A stretch of 64,000 bases of DNA. It comes from Chrysomallon squamiferum. Lineage: Eukaryota; Mollusca; Gastropoda; Neomphalida; Peltospiridae. The DNA is taken from the NCBI GenBank assembly GCA_012295275.1, contig CM022679.1, positions 31,215,837 to 31,279,836 on the forward strand. The letters run 5' to 3'. The position numbers and the translations under genes were made by a program. The notes beneath the pieces are model-generated. The model saw only the letters and a program-made list of their open reading frames with translations, was not told the origin of the DNA and ran no database searches. The number at the start of each line of letters is the position of its first letter. Within the stretch, counting starts at the first letter, position 1. Below are positions 29,203 through 40,043 of the stretch, piece by piece.

Positions 29203-29437
29203 GTCATTATTATTTGTTTTTTTGTTTAATTTTTTATGTGTTAATTTATTATTTTTATTATTTATTTTATCATTTATTATTTTATTACTGGATGAAAAAG
29301 TTACTAATTTTTTTTTTTCAACTTTTGTATTCTATGATTTGTTTTTGTTTGTTTTTGTTTTTTTAATTAATTTTTAATATTATAATTAATAATAAATTGT
29401 TTGATATGTATCATCTTTATTCTAACATATTATATAA

Positions 29438-29468
<31 letters not shown>

Positions 29469-32400
29469 AGGTATGATCCTACTGCTGTCCTTGACTTCCT
29501 GTGGGCTTGTCTTCACATTCCAAAAATCTGGCAGGGCAGAGAGAGAAAACTACAGGTAACTTATCTCACCTGTAATTTTATTTAATCTGATAATATACAA
29601 CACTTTTGAATGTTAACCATATCAATAGGTTTTAAAATTCTTATCAAAGGCACAGTAGTTAATAGAATGCATTCTACTTGGATATTATTCCTTTCAGAAA
29701 ATAATGATTATAAAATGGTTTTCTTGCCAATAATTGTCAAAGAAGGCAGTGGTTAGGTAGCCCTGAATTTATTTTTTGATATTTTATTACATAAAAATAC
29801 ACTTTATTACCCAAAAGCGTTAACACTAAAATATGAAGCCTTTGATTTGATTTGATTTTTTTCAGAAATCTTTAAACGAGATGGTTACATTTTTTTTAAT
29901 TATTTAAACTGGCAGTGACGTTAGATTGTATTCTTGCAAATTGTGTTTTATGCTGATGAGATCTTTATTTTATTTTATTTTTTTTTTATTTTTTTATTTT
30001 ATTTTTATATATTTAATTTATTTTTATTTTTTTACTTCTTTTTTTTTTTTATATTTAATTTTTTTTTATCCATAGACTCACATCAGTGAGGATTTATTTG
30101 ATCTCAGTGAAAACCATGTGGTTGCTGTGGTGAGCTTCATCATAGAGGAGGCATCATCTCTGTTAACATCAACTACTACAACTAAGTGTGTCAGTGATGT
30201 CACAGCGTGTGTGCAGTGCAGACTAGACTTGCTGCTGTTGTGTCTGGCTGATAAAGATGACAAATTGAAAACTGTCATCAATTTCCTACAACAAGGAAAT
30301 GCAAACAAGAGGTCTGTATTTTATTATCTATGCCACTTTTACACTCTTTTTCTGTCTGTCTGTCTCTCTTTCATCCTGTTTTTCTCTCTCTCTCTCTGTC
30401 TCTGTCTCTGTTTCCATCTATACCTCTATCCCTATCTTTCTCTCTCTCATCCTATATGAATGACTAATGTGTCTTTATATGGATAATATATAAATAGTAT
30501 AATGTATTGGCACAAACATCCTATTCTCTTTAATTATCTTGTCATTACCAAATAAATTACACTTATTACTGTAGGTATTAAATTTTAAATGTTTTAAGGA
30601 AGTTTTAGACAAAATTCACTCCTGAAATTCTTTATATTTCAGTCCAAAAGAGAGTGTGTACCACAGTTTGTTTTTGGAACTTTATCTCCATCGGCCTTAC
30701 ATACTGTCCTGGTTGCCTAGCAACAGTCCATTTCTGACAGATCTGAATAGTGCATCTCTGAGTCAGAGTGAGGTAAAGTAAAACTGTGATATAATGTAAT
30801 AGAAATAAAAAATAAAAAATGTATAAAATAAGTAAGAGAACTCTGCAAAAGAAAATGAATGTTACAGATCAAACTACATTGTAATGTAATAAGAATGGTC
30901 CAGAAAGGAAATGTTTAAACAAACAACTGGAATAACTAGGCTAAAGAAAATGAAAACATTAAATTATAATAGAATAAAACACTGCTCTTGTATGAAAAAA
31001 AAAAAAAAAAAAAAAAAATTGTCTTACATGTAACATAGGTAGGTGTGTGTGTGTGTGTGCGTGTGTGTGTGTATGAAAAGTCTTAATTTTATTTTTGAGG
31101 ACTAAGACAGCATACATCTGTGTTAAAGTTTATCTGTCTGTCTATCTGCGCTAAAGTGTGTGTGCATGCATATGTCTATTAAACATTTTTGAAAATGAAT
31201 ATCAGTATGTTTAGATAAATATATCTGTGAGTGGTAGATGAATATATTTGTATCTGTATATGATGAGTTTACATGTTTTGTGTATATTCCATGTAAAAGG
31301 AAAACTTGAAAACTGTATTTTGACATCTACAGATGGATACTATCACCCATCGAATCATCACTGCACTGGGAAATGCCAGAAGTGGGAAGGTAGCTGAAAA
31401 GCGGATGTCTGACGCTAACCTGACTTGCAGAAAACTAGCAGCTGAGCATCCATCTTTGTTGTTGAGGTGTGGTCATTATTTTTCTATAATCTGAATTTAT
31501 TATAACAATATTTGATATAACAGAGAAAAAGATATATTTTAAACCTAATAATAATTGTTAAATTACTTAATTATATTACATTAACATAAATGCATCAGTG
31601 TAGATATATAGTTAGATGTATGGAAGGAAGGGCACTGTTAGAGTTAACAAGTTTAAAAGAATAAAATGATAATATGAAAGCATACACAAACAACACCAAA
31701 CACACCATCAACATACACTCAAAATACACAAACAGTAAAAACAAGCACACACCAGCACATAACATACATAAAAACTGACAAACAGTCACACAGACAACAC
31801 AGAAGTGTAATTTTAATGAAAATTATTAAATTTAAACATTTATTTTTGCAGACAGCTGCCAATGTTAGCTGCCATTCTACAAGGGAAGACTCAGTTCACA
31901 TTTGGCGAGATGACTCACAGAAATTTCATTCGACTGTTCAACTACTGCCTGGGACTTCTCGAGTTACTTCAGCCTCACATCTTTAGACGTGAACATTCCT
32001 GTCTAGCTGATGTACTAGAATCATACTTCTCACTGATCAAGGTAAATTAGTAATTTCTTTGGAGGATTTGTTTTTTTCAAGAATATTTTTAGTTTTTTTA
32101 ATTTTTATTATTATTATTATTATGTTTTTTTATCACTTATGTTTATTCAGCAGAGTTTGAATACTCTGGTATCCTAAATATTCATCAGGGCACCTAATTA
32201 AAAAAAAATGCAATTTTACGTTAATATCCATGTAGCAGAAATATATAAATATGTAAGTATATTACTAACCTAAACTTTTTCAAATTCTAAGTAATTTTTT
32301 GGACCAAAGATAAATTAAAATTGGAATGCTAATGAATATATTCTGTTTTATTTATTTAATATTAAATTTTAATTATGACTACAACTTCGTACCTGGATGT

Positions 32401-34524
32401 GTTTTCATTGCAGACCCATGGCAGAGACAACAGACAGCTGAATCTTCTCATTGTCAAGTTTGTCATCTTCTTGAACAATTTTCTCAGCTGTGACCCACAG
32501 AGAGCAATTTCCATGTTACAGAAATACACAGAGGTTCTGAGGTCAGACTTGAAGACATTTCCTTTTTTTCTTATTCTTCTTATTATTTTATCTGTCTTAC
32601 TTTATTGATGTGGTGCTTCGTTTAAAATTTTGTTAAATAACTTTGTGTTATTTATTAAGATGTATAAAGTGTTTGTAAATTCATTTATTAATTTATTTTT
32701 ATTTTTGTAAATCATCTTCATTTACAAATATATGTTCATGTTTACAAACCAAATCCTTCACTTGACAGAAAGCAGACATTCTCAGTATTATTATAGCTTT
32801 TCACAATTTGTATTAATTTTTTTTTTTTTTTTTTATAAATGATTTTAGATTTATGGTTCAAAGAATAATCAGGTTTGCTGTGCTATTTGAAATGTTATTA
32901 TTTCAGTTTACTTTGAAAATTAGTTTGTTTGTTGTTGTTGTTTTCAACATTTATTCCTTATTATTTATCTTTTTATTTTTTCATCTCTATTTAATGACTT
33001 TTTGTCCTATTTCAATAGTAAGATGCAAACTAAAACACATTATTGTTTTTACTTTTTACCTTTTTAAAAATTATTTTCAGTTGCTGTTTACCTTTATGAT
33101 TTATTCAGTGTTGTTGTCTAAAAAAAATTTAATGTTTTTTAATTAACACAGAAAAGTGTTGAGAGTTATTAATTGTTGAAATGTATTCAAGATGTAATTA
33201 GAGAGCAGTCAGAAAAAGGCATATTTTGATTATAAAATGATTAAGTATTTGAAGTTCAAAAGGTTTACAAGTACATAATAACTCTAATATTAATTAGTGT
33301 TAATTGAATATGTTTCTTTTTTGGTCAGATATTGTATTCATTTACAAAAGTTTTTTATTTTTTTTAAATTATTATTATTTTTTTTTTTTATATTCTAAAT
33401 TCAGCAATGTTTCGTTACTGTTTCCTGACCTGTCTGAATTGAAGTCACTATTGGCTGGACTCACACTTCCTGTTCAGAACCAGACTGAGGCTGCTGCAGC
33501 AGATGAAGACAGTTCTTCTCTTGGACTAACCATCAAACCAACCAGCCTGTGGACACCAGCTCAACTGGAACCATTCCACAAGAAACTGAAAAAGAACACC
33601 CCTACTGGTCTGTGTAGCTTTTTCACTCTTGTTATTTCTGAAGATTTATTTTATTGTAGTCATTATATGTGTATGTATATGTTTGTATTCATTACCCTTA
33701 TGTGTAATACTTGTGAGGAAATGCATATTTACATGGTGACTAATATTTGCCATCAATCTTTAACTTCAGTTCTTAATACATAGTGTAATTAAAGTTCAAG
33801 TGCAATAAAGCATACATAGTTTATTTTTATAATTAAGCAGATATCTTTCTTCCATTTTTCAGAAAAATCTTTAACCAAATATCTTTGTTACATCTTACAC
33901 AGGATTTTAAAAAGTAAAGTGAAAAAAGAATTAAACTTTCTAATTGTAAAACACATGGACAAATTTTAATTTCTACCATTTTATTTTATAGAAAGCATTC
34001 AGGTTTTACAAGAACTTGATGACATTTCACAAAAGAAGGTGGAAATTCTGGAACACTTTGAGGTAAATTTAATTAATAGTTTAAATATATATGTTTGTAT
34101 TTTACAAGAAACAGTTTGTTTATTTTTAGATATCAGTTTCTTGTAGAATTGAAGTGCAACAAAAAAAAATATGCAAAAATAAGCAAGGATTCTGTTTGTC
34201 CATCTTCCCCAGCAACCATTTTGTTTGGCTTTGGGGGGTTGTTATTTTTTTTTTTTTTTTTTCATGTTATGATTACAAATATTTTGGTTATGGATACTAT
34301 ATTTTATTTATTTTCATTTTTTTTACAATTAATTTCATTTTTAAACATTTTTTCCTTTAAGGATGATCTGAAGAGGTTTATGACAAATGGAAGTGACCCA
34401 CTTCGTAACACAACATTCAATCTCGTGATGAGATACCTCAAACATAATCCAAGGTATAAACAGATTTTGTAATATTTTGTTTTTCTCAAAATTACTATGT
34501 TCAGGTAACACTGTGAGAGAGAGA

Positions 34525-34555
<31 letters not shown>

Positions 34556-35443
34556 TTTTTTTACATGATTTTAAATATGTATTTGCACTCATTCAAATAG
34601 ATATATTCACACACACACACATGTGTGTATGTTAATAGATGATTTTTATCTTTTTTTTTTCATTTTTCTTTCTTTCTTTCTTTTTAAAATATAGTAAAAT
34701 AACTAACTAAAATACAAAATGTTTTTCAGGAGAGCAGGTGACTTTGTGCCAGTGTTTTTACAGTGTTTGAATCAAACGTCACCAGACATCATCAACTCTG
34801 CCCTGACAAACCTGGCAGAGTTTACAGTTCTTTGTCAAGGTAATTAATTATATAACAGTGTTTGTCTGCTTTTACCTTATTTTTTTATTACTGTTTGTTT
34901 TTGAGGGGTTTTTTGTAAAGGAATTTTACTTCATATTGTATAAAGGTATGTTTGTTATTTATGTATTAGTAATCCAATTTAATAAATTCCCTTAAGTTTA
35001 TAGAGCATGAGGCAATGACTGTCAGAAAAGTATCTTATAAAAACTTTTCTTTTTCTCTTTTTCTTTTCATAATGATAATTTAAAAACAAGAAAGAAAAAC
35101 AAATAGAAAAAAATATATTCAAAAAATAAAATGTATGAGTATATGAATGCATTACTGAAACCAAATAAAAATACAGTGTTAATATTATATTAATGTCATT
35201 ACTAGTCGTAATAATAATATTAATCAAAATAACAGATTTTTCCTTTTTCTTTTATCTTTATTTTTTCACTTTTTATTTATATTACTGATATTAATAACAG
35301 ACATTTTAAAAAATCTTTTGTCAGCTCATGCCCAGGTGATTTTACAGAAAGTGTTCACCCTTGGAATCACATCATCAATAGAAACATCATCATACATCAA
35401 TGAAACTTTACATCTACTCAATCTAGAGTCTGCCTTAACCTGA
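10036..35443 (+). CDS. INTS1: Integrator complex subunit 1, complete gene (45 coding exons)
   Basis: INTS1 is the largest scaffold subunit of nuclear Integrator, which processes snRNA 3' ends and attenuates paused Pol II. Coding exons: 10036-10084, 10555-10842, 11224-11420, 11656-11793, 12153-12312, 12804-12921, 13240-13426, 13736-13881, 14343-14484, 14789-14971, 15726-15834, 16363-16483, 17080-17157, 17566-17723, 17867-17966, 18441-18532, 18824-18884, 19427-19502, 19830-19954, 20489-20618, 21105-21275, 21498-21647, 22114-22287, 22823-22927, 23137-23310, 23661-23772, 24552-24710, 25096-25344, 25775-25893, 26497-26559, 26826-26975, 27846-28050, 28480-28609, 28862-29110, 29471-29555, 30076-30311, 30643-30772, 31333-31466, 31852-32041, 32414-32541, 33405-33607, 33992-34062, 34362-34453, 34730-34839, 35325-35443. 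Phases agree at every junction and sum to 2121 codons plus TGA; human INTS1 is about 2190 aa. All donors are GT except exon 10 (GC). Identity rests on recalled family sequence. Confidence 0.96.
10463..10541. repeat. ATT then TTTA microsatellite before INTS1 exon 2
   Basis: The ATT units turn into TTTA units and end 13 bp before the exon 2 acceptor at 10554, giving a long T-rich tract. Confidence 0.9.
11179..11220. repeat. ATT microsatellite forming the INTS1 exon 3 acceptor tract
   Basis: About 14 ATT units run straight into the cag at 11221-11223, so the repeat itself is the polypyrimidine tract. Confidence 0.9.
12981..13208. repeat. CA/CAGA repeats and ATATT-type pentanucleotide repeat
   Basis: Imperfect CA and CAGA repeats cover about 12981-13060, and a TTATA/TTACA pentanucleotide array about 13132-13208. 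Both lie in the intron before INTS1 exon 7. Confidence 0.85.
13736..20618 (+). CDS. INTS1: INTS1 central helical repeat part, exons 8-20
   Basis: These exons encode alpha-helical armadillo/HEAT-like sequence that builds the Integrator scaffold. Family blocks visible in order are TAQDLLMSVCMNC, ARNPNNM, QDLSANKDDYLRALRALLRE, FCLGLMQER, IQRDAVWWLHTVVP, EVPILEDTLMRVLLIGLSRE, YQPPALAISALYWKAW, LAAWEKYPTLKLMMEM and LLCRSRSPDFLLDIIQRQ. The exon 10 donor reads AAG|GCATGG, an apparent GC-AG intron. Exon 17 is only 61 nt. A GT microsatellite (15874-15911) and a T/ATT array (17325-17399) lie in introns. Confidence 0.92.
15874..15911. repeat. GT microsatellite in an INTS1 intron
   Basis: About 19 GT units lie roughly 40 bp after the exon 11 donor. 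Confidence 0.9.
17325..17399. repeat. Poly-T and ATT array in an INTS1 intron
   Basis: A run of about 21 T is followed by about 18 TTA units. It is not adjacent to a splice site. Confidence 0.9.
21105..26975 (+). CDS. INTS1: INTS1 middle part, exons 21-31
   Basis: Clear family blocks are SQSMPWLAEMVESSEGSLD, VLPVQCLCEFLLH, KQRQLLGRLQ, WESGESATMHILVVHAM, DTSEEALLLPDWLKLRMIRS and LLVFVQSFGIPVSSMSKLLQ. An Arg/Lys-rich stretch (KYRRRQ|KLKKQRQ) spans the exon 21-22 join, like the charged insert of vertebrate INTS1. Exons 29-31 are much less conserved and recognised mainly by position and by the CPLLKLF block. Exon 31 ends at 26975 in CCAAACAG|gtgtgt, a junction copied eight times by the 71-bp repeat that follows. 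Confidence 0.9.
21350..21484. repeat. Long T-rich tract before INTS1 exon 22
   Basis: About 130 bp of almost pure T with a few A. It ends 13 bp before the acceptor at 21497. Its length is likely unreliable in any assembly. Confidence 0.85.
22424..22805. repeat. Diverged ~36-bp minisatellite in an INTS1 intron
   Basis: Units of roughly 35-36 bp built on a core like gttttaaagtaaatttgaag occur about eleven times between exons 23 and 24. Because 36 bp is 12 codons, part of it reads as a 12-residue periodic open frame, which I do not regard as coding. Confidence 0.8.
23605..23657. repeat. TTTA microsatellite forming the INTS1 exon 26 acceptor tract
   Basis: About 13 TTTA units pass directly into ttcag at the acceptor ending 23660. 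Confidence 0.9.
26953..27490 (+). repeat. Eight-copy 71-bp tandem repeat carrying splice sites, INTS1 exon 31/intron 31
   Basis: The octamer CCAAACAG and its context recur at 26968, 27039, 27110, 27181, 27252, 27323, 27394 and, degraded, 27465: a constant 71-bp period. Copy 1 is the true 3' end of exon 31 with its donor. The next six copies keep the donor (gtgtgt or gtatgt); copies 2-8 also have an acceptor-like ttcttta[c/t]ag directly before the octamer and a tattataac branchpoint-like motif upstream. Copies 2 and 4 read tacag/gtgtgt while 3, 5, 6 and 7 read tatag/gtatgt, which suggests partial growth by two-unit steps. Confidence 0.93.
27846..35443 (+). CDS. INTS1: INTS1 C-terminal part, exons 32-45
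   Basis: Family blocks include FIDWLELLDPEI, YLLALLTHQSNWTTLHRCID, DPTAVLDFLWACLHIPKIWQ, RQLPMLAAILQGKTQF, LLELLQPHIFRREH and SELKSLLAGLTLP. The last exon ends SSYINETLHLLNLESALT then TGA 35441-35443. In human Integrator structures the C-terminal half contacts other backbone subunits; nothing here suggests otherwise. Exons 32-33 encode poorly conserved linker sequence and are supported by phase and splice signals more than by similarity. Confidence 0.92.
29431..29464. repeat. Poly-T tract before INTS1 exon 35
   Basis: A run of T reaches to 6 bp before the acceptor at 29470 and serves as its pyrimidine tract. Confidence 0.85.
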
Positions 35444-36415
35444 GATCTCACATCATTAAGAAATAACAGTTTAAAATTCAACCATAGTAAGCAACAAGGT
35501 GAAAGAAGTTGTTTCAAGCCTGTCGGTTAAAAGACAAAGTGTCCAGCAACATTCAGCCAAAAGTTGGTGATATATCACCAAAGTCACGCACTGATGAATA
35601 TTTTAAGCAATATTCTAACTAAAGATCAGAAATTTATTTTGCTAAATGTACTGGTCATACTGAAGAATGGATGATTTCAAGAAAATTAAAAGAATTATAA
35701 ACTGAAAAATCTCCTAGTGCTATTTTAAATTGTTCTTGTTAAATCTTATTCAAGTTGTACATTTAAAAAAGACTGAAAAAAAGACAAATTAATGTGCATC
35801 TGATACAAGAAACTGACATAATTTTGTAAACAAATGTTTAACTGTGTACATGAGATGTAACTTAAAATCCAGTAGTACATAAAACTTACATTACCCCAAA
35901 AAATATTTTACTTAAATAAGAAGCACTGAAGTTAGTGCTCATAGATATTGCATCTGTAAAAATAAAATTTCAAATAATCTGTGCTAAAAAGCAGTTTTAT
36001 ATTTGTGTATGTCCTACATTATTTACACATTATCTAGAAACAAAAAAGAGAAGATGAAATAAGACATTTTAAGAACCAATTCTTTTCGAGTGATGTAAGT
36101 TCAGCTTTAAAAACCAAGCAATTAAAAAAATAGTCACTAATTTATGTGAACATTATCAAAGCCAGTGTGTGGGTATTCAAAGCCTAGAAAAAATATGCAT
36201 TATGTAACAAATAGTAATACTGTTATCCTAGGCATTATATTGTTTTAGCTACATTTCGAATCTGGATGTGTTTACTGTTTTATTCAATCAAATTTTGTTA
36301 ATGAGAATCTAAATGAGTGTGTGTGTACAAATGTGTGTACTATTCTAAGCAAGTGAATGACATTTAAGTATTTTTGAAATGCATCTGTGAAATAAAACGT
36401 ATTTCTAGAAGTTTT
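35444..36415 (+). terminator. INTS1: INTS1 3' UTR and poly(A) signal
   Basis: Non-coding sequence follows the INTS1 stop. The strongest poly(A) signal is AATAAA at 36391-36396, followed by a T-rich downstream element from about 36410, which predicts cleavage near 36412. An earlier AATAAA at 35961-35966 could serve a shorter form. Confidence 0.6.
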
Positions 36416-36911
36416 TTTTGTTATTTTTTTTTTCTGTCATTTTTCAGTTTTGGGAGCAATTTTTAATTATCTTTTTGAAATGAAAATAATAGTTCTATGT
36501 ATGTAATGGTCTGCTACTTTTTAACAAAGAAAAAGACACAAAATGTTTTGCTTAAGTTTCAGCATATTTCATATTTTGATTTTATGATCAAATTGTTCTT
36601 CCCAACACATTTATAGTTTTGAGAAGTGAAGACTACTTGTTACAATAAAATAAGAAACAAATATTCAGTGATATACAAAAATTATTTAATATTAACAATT
36701 ACATTGCAACGTGTATTTTTTTATAATACAGAAAAAAGCTGAAGTCAACCATGTCATTACACTAGAAGATAGATGATAAATTTTATCTAAAGTGAAACAA
36801 ATATATTTGGCATCTATCCAAAGTATTTTTTGTTTTTCAAGAATCTCTGACAGCATATTCATCAGAGACAGAAGAAGATACGAATATCTTCATTTTATAT
36901 TATTCTTATAC

Positions 36912-36917
36912 TTTATT
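36912..36917 (-). terminator. HAUS2: Candidate HAUS2 poly(A) signal
   Basis: TTTATT on the plus strand is AATAAA on the minus strand, about 500 nt after the HAUS2 stop. With INTS1 ending near 36412, the two convergent genes would have 3' ends about half a kilobase apart. Confidence 0.45.
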
Positions 36918-37414
36918 ATTACCAAAGTGCCAGTTTATGGAACAAATAAACAGTTTCTTGAAAGTACAAAATTAGATTACTTGTTTACATCACAGATGCA
37001 TGCAAGCAAGAAATAAATGAAATAATTCAATGAAGGTGCATGATGTCTTTGGTCACAAATTCAGAAAACTTTAACAAAACTTCAAGTGGTGTACCAAACA
37101 CACATTCTGTGCGATTATAAGCATTTCTGAGAATTAACTCTATTAGTCTTGTTGACATTTTGACTAGCTTTATGACCACATCCTAATAATAACCTCTGCC
37201 CAAAGATAATCCTAATCCTTTAATAATGAACAATGAAGGAATAATACTGTGCTCAGTGCATCGACTTCATTCTTTAAAACATGTGAATACTTCAGCCAAC
37301 TGACTGATTGAATTGAAGTTACTTCTGGTTCATTTTGTTAGCAACATACTCGAACATACTTCTTTTTTTTCTCTTCCTCCAGACATTTTGAATTGTATCT
37401 CATCAGTTTTTGTC

Positions 37415-37580
37415 TCATGATTTTTTGATCTGATCAATTTTGTCTCTCATCTCCAGGAGAGAGCGACAGTGAGTCTGTAACAAGGCAAACACACTAGAAA
37501 TCTGTGACAGAATATTGTCCTGTTTGAAAGGAGAAAAATACACATAAATATAATTTTATTGACCTATGTGCATGTGTCAG

Positions 37581-37611
<31 letters not shown>

Positions 37612-40043
37612 GACATGACAGTTATTGTGAATTTCCAGTTGCATTACTGAATGAATATATTAGAATCTAACCACTTTCACAAAATAAATAATTACATTTT
37701 GCTTTGCTTAATAATAACAGAGGAACATCCTGATTGATTTCTATGCTAGTTGATATCTTGAAATTGTCGACAACTGCTATTAATAATTATGTTAAAAATT
37801 TAAGTGTTGGAAAATTAAACTGAACCATACTTGATCAACAGACCTTTACACGTAACTAAAAAAAAACCTTTATGAGTAAACACACACACATGCACATATT
37901 CATCAGTCTACACATTTGATGAAAATTATTACCAGTTTTCCTCCATCCAGTTTGACAGCTGCAACCCAACTGATGTTGTCAAGATGCTGATTAAGATCTG
38001 ATAGTACAGGAGTTATCTGAGAAAATAACACACTGGCATATCTGAAAACAGTACAGACAAAATCAGTTAAAATCACATATTTGAAAACTACAAAGTCAGT
38101 TAAAATTACATATCTGAAAACAGTACAGACAAAATCAGTTAAAATCACATATTTGAAAACTACAAAGTCAGTTAAAATTACATATCTGAAAACAATTAAA
38201 ATCACTTTACTATACTGTATTTCTCATATTAAAAACTATTTAGAAGTATTGTACCTGAAGTACTCTAACAGTTTAAGATAAACAAAAAAAAAATTTTTGT
38301 TTTACACGAAAACAGTGAAATGTATAAAATATTATTTTGCACAGAAAACATCCTTACTTGTGATATGCAGCATCAAGTTTAATAAACTCTCCCACAAATG
38401 GTTCCTGTAACTGACTAATTAGCTGATCTTTGTTTTGAATGATTGATTCAATATGGCTACTAAGATCTGTTACCATTTTAATTTTTTTTTCTGAAATTAA
38501 AAAAAATAATTAAATGAAAAAAAGAAGGAAGAAAAACAATTAAAGATTTTTTTTTTTTTTTTTAAAGTAAGAATAAAACAATATGCATCACAGGAAATAC
38601 AGTGCACTCAAATTTGGAGAACAAAACTGAAAAATTACTGAACTTAATTAGTGAAAAGAATTATTAACATAAGTTCACATAAGTTACTTAAGTTTGAAGA
38701 TCTTTTGGGGGTAGTTCAAATTAAGACAATAAGGTTGTAAATGAATAGATGTATAGATAAATATTTTACAATACATCACAATTCATAAAATTTTACAATT
38801 TGGAATCAGATTTAATATGCCTTTTTTTAAACACTTTATCACAGCCCAAAACCATTAGTAGATATGGCTGAAAATAACTATATTTTGCAATGGCATCTCT
38901 ATATGTGTCTCAAACACTCACCTAAAACATCAATATGTGTAATATCTCTGATTTCCTTGTCATGCATTCTTTTCTGAATCTCCAGCTGTAACTGCAAGAA
39001 AAATAATCTTATTATAAACATTTGTAAATATTACTGAAACAAAAACTGTATTTCAAATAACCCAATCAGTAGCAAACAATTAATTGTATCTATGCTATTT
39101 ATTTGCGACTGACACAAGGAACAAAATCAGCAGATACTAATCAATTAATACCAGATACTAGAGTTTATTCATTTTTTTTATTATTATTATTATTTTTTTT
39201 TTTTTTTTTTTTTTTTAATAAATAGAAATATAGTCAGATTTAAGATTAACATATTTAACATATTATTAATGTACTGTTTAAACACTTACTTTATAATTTT
39301 CTTTCCTAAGTTCTGTAATTTTTTTCTGCAAAGCAATCAATCTTAGTGAAGGCAGTTCATGATGGTCCAAGTCTGAGAATGACTGAAACAAATCTCTACT
39401 AACCTATAAAAATTAAATTTTATTAGTGTAAATAAAAAATATTCAGAATTGTATTAATTTCAACAAAAAAAAAATTAATATAAAATATTTTCAGGTAAAA
39501 ATTGATTTAAAGAGTACCTCTGACAGTGACGAGTACCTTAAATCATAAATGCATTATCTTTATGTGTGTCTGTGCATGTGAGTACACGAGGACGTGTTTG
39601 GTAATAATACCACCGGTATAATAATAAACTTCAAACATTATTTCATAAACAGAAGAAAAAGAAAAACACGTTTTTACTCTCTGATTAGATTATTGTAACT
39701 TTGTAAGAATGATGTTAAACAGGAAAATGTTATTCTTAAAACATCCTCTTAATTTGTATTTTTATTCTTATATGTTAGATGATCAGAATTTCAGATTCAT
39801 GGTTCTAAATCTCACGGACACTCACGCACGCATATACACATGCACATTCACACGGTGACATGATGATGATGATATACTTTAAAAATTTACCATCGACTTG
39901 TTTGAACATGAAGGTATGAATCCCGATTTTTCGGCCAAGACTAGAGCATTTTTCCATGCCATTACAGTATCATTGTCTTTTGCCCACGGATTTGATACTA
40001 ATGACGAATCGTAATAACCACTTCTCCAAGATTCTCCATCCAT
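37415..40043 (-). CDS. HAUS2: HAUS augmin-like complex subunit 2, complete gene (6 exons)
   Basis: Exons in transcript order are 40043-39891, 39403-39290, 38991-38922, 38490-38358, 38041-37933 and 37519-37415. Phases agree and give 227 aa; human HAUS2 is 235 aa. HAUS2 is a coiled-coil subunit of augmin, which recruits gamma-tubulin complexes to existing spindle microtubules; it belongs to the HAUS2/6/7/8 half. Supporting sequence: an N-terminal NPW motif, LQLEIQKR heptad-like helices, a HIESIIQNKDQLISQLQEP stretch matching the human HLEAVL...LRQRLLKP block, and AAYHKY matching human AVYHRY. The start is the first in-frame ATG. It is tail-to-tail with INTS1 and head-to-head with UBE4A. The exon 5 acceptor is repeated in a 72-bp tandem array, so exon 5 could start 72 or 144 nt earlier in frame. 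Confidence 0.9.
37576..37608. repeat. AT microsatellite in the last HAUS2 intron
   Basis: About 15 AT units lie roughly 60 bp upstream of the last HAUS2 exon in transcript sense. Confidence 0.85.
38041..38197 (-). repeat. 72-bp tandem repeat multiplying the HAUS2 exon 5 acceptor
   Basis: On the minus strand the acceptor ttttcag followed by ATATG recurs with starts at 38185, 38113 and 38041, a 72-bp period. Each unit is a dimer of 39 and 33 bp; the 39-bp half carries ttttcag and the 33-bp half a dead version, ttttcaa. Seventy-two bases is 24 codons, and the array is open in the exon 5 frame, reading YVILTDFV-type 11- and 13-residue repeats. Confidence 0.92.

Noticed and set aside
33304-33783. 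159-codon open frame as a separate gene
   Set aside because: Only 33405-33607 is coding, as INTS1 exon 41; the flanks are intron.
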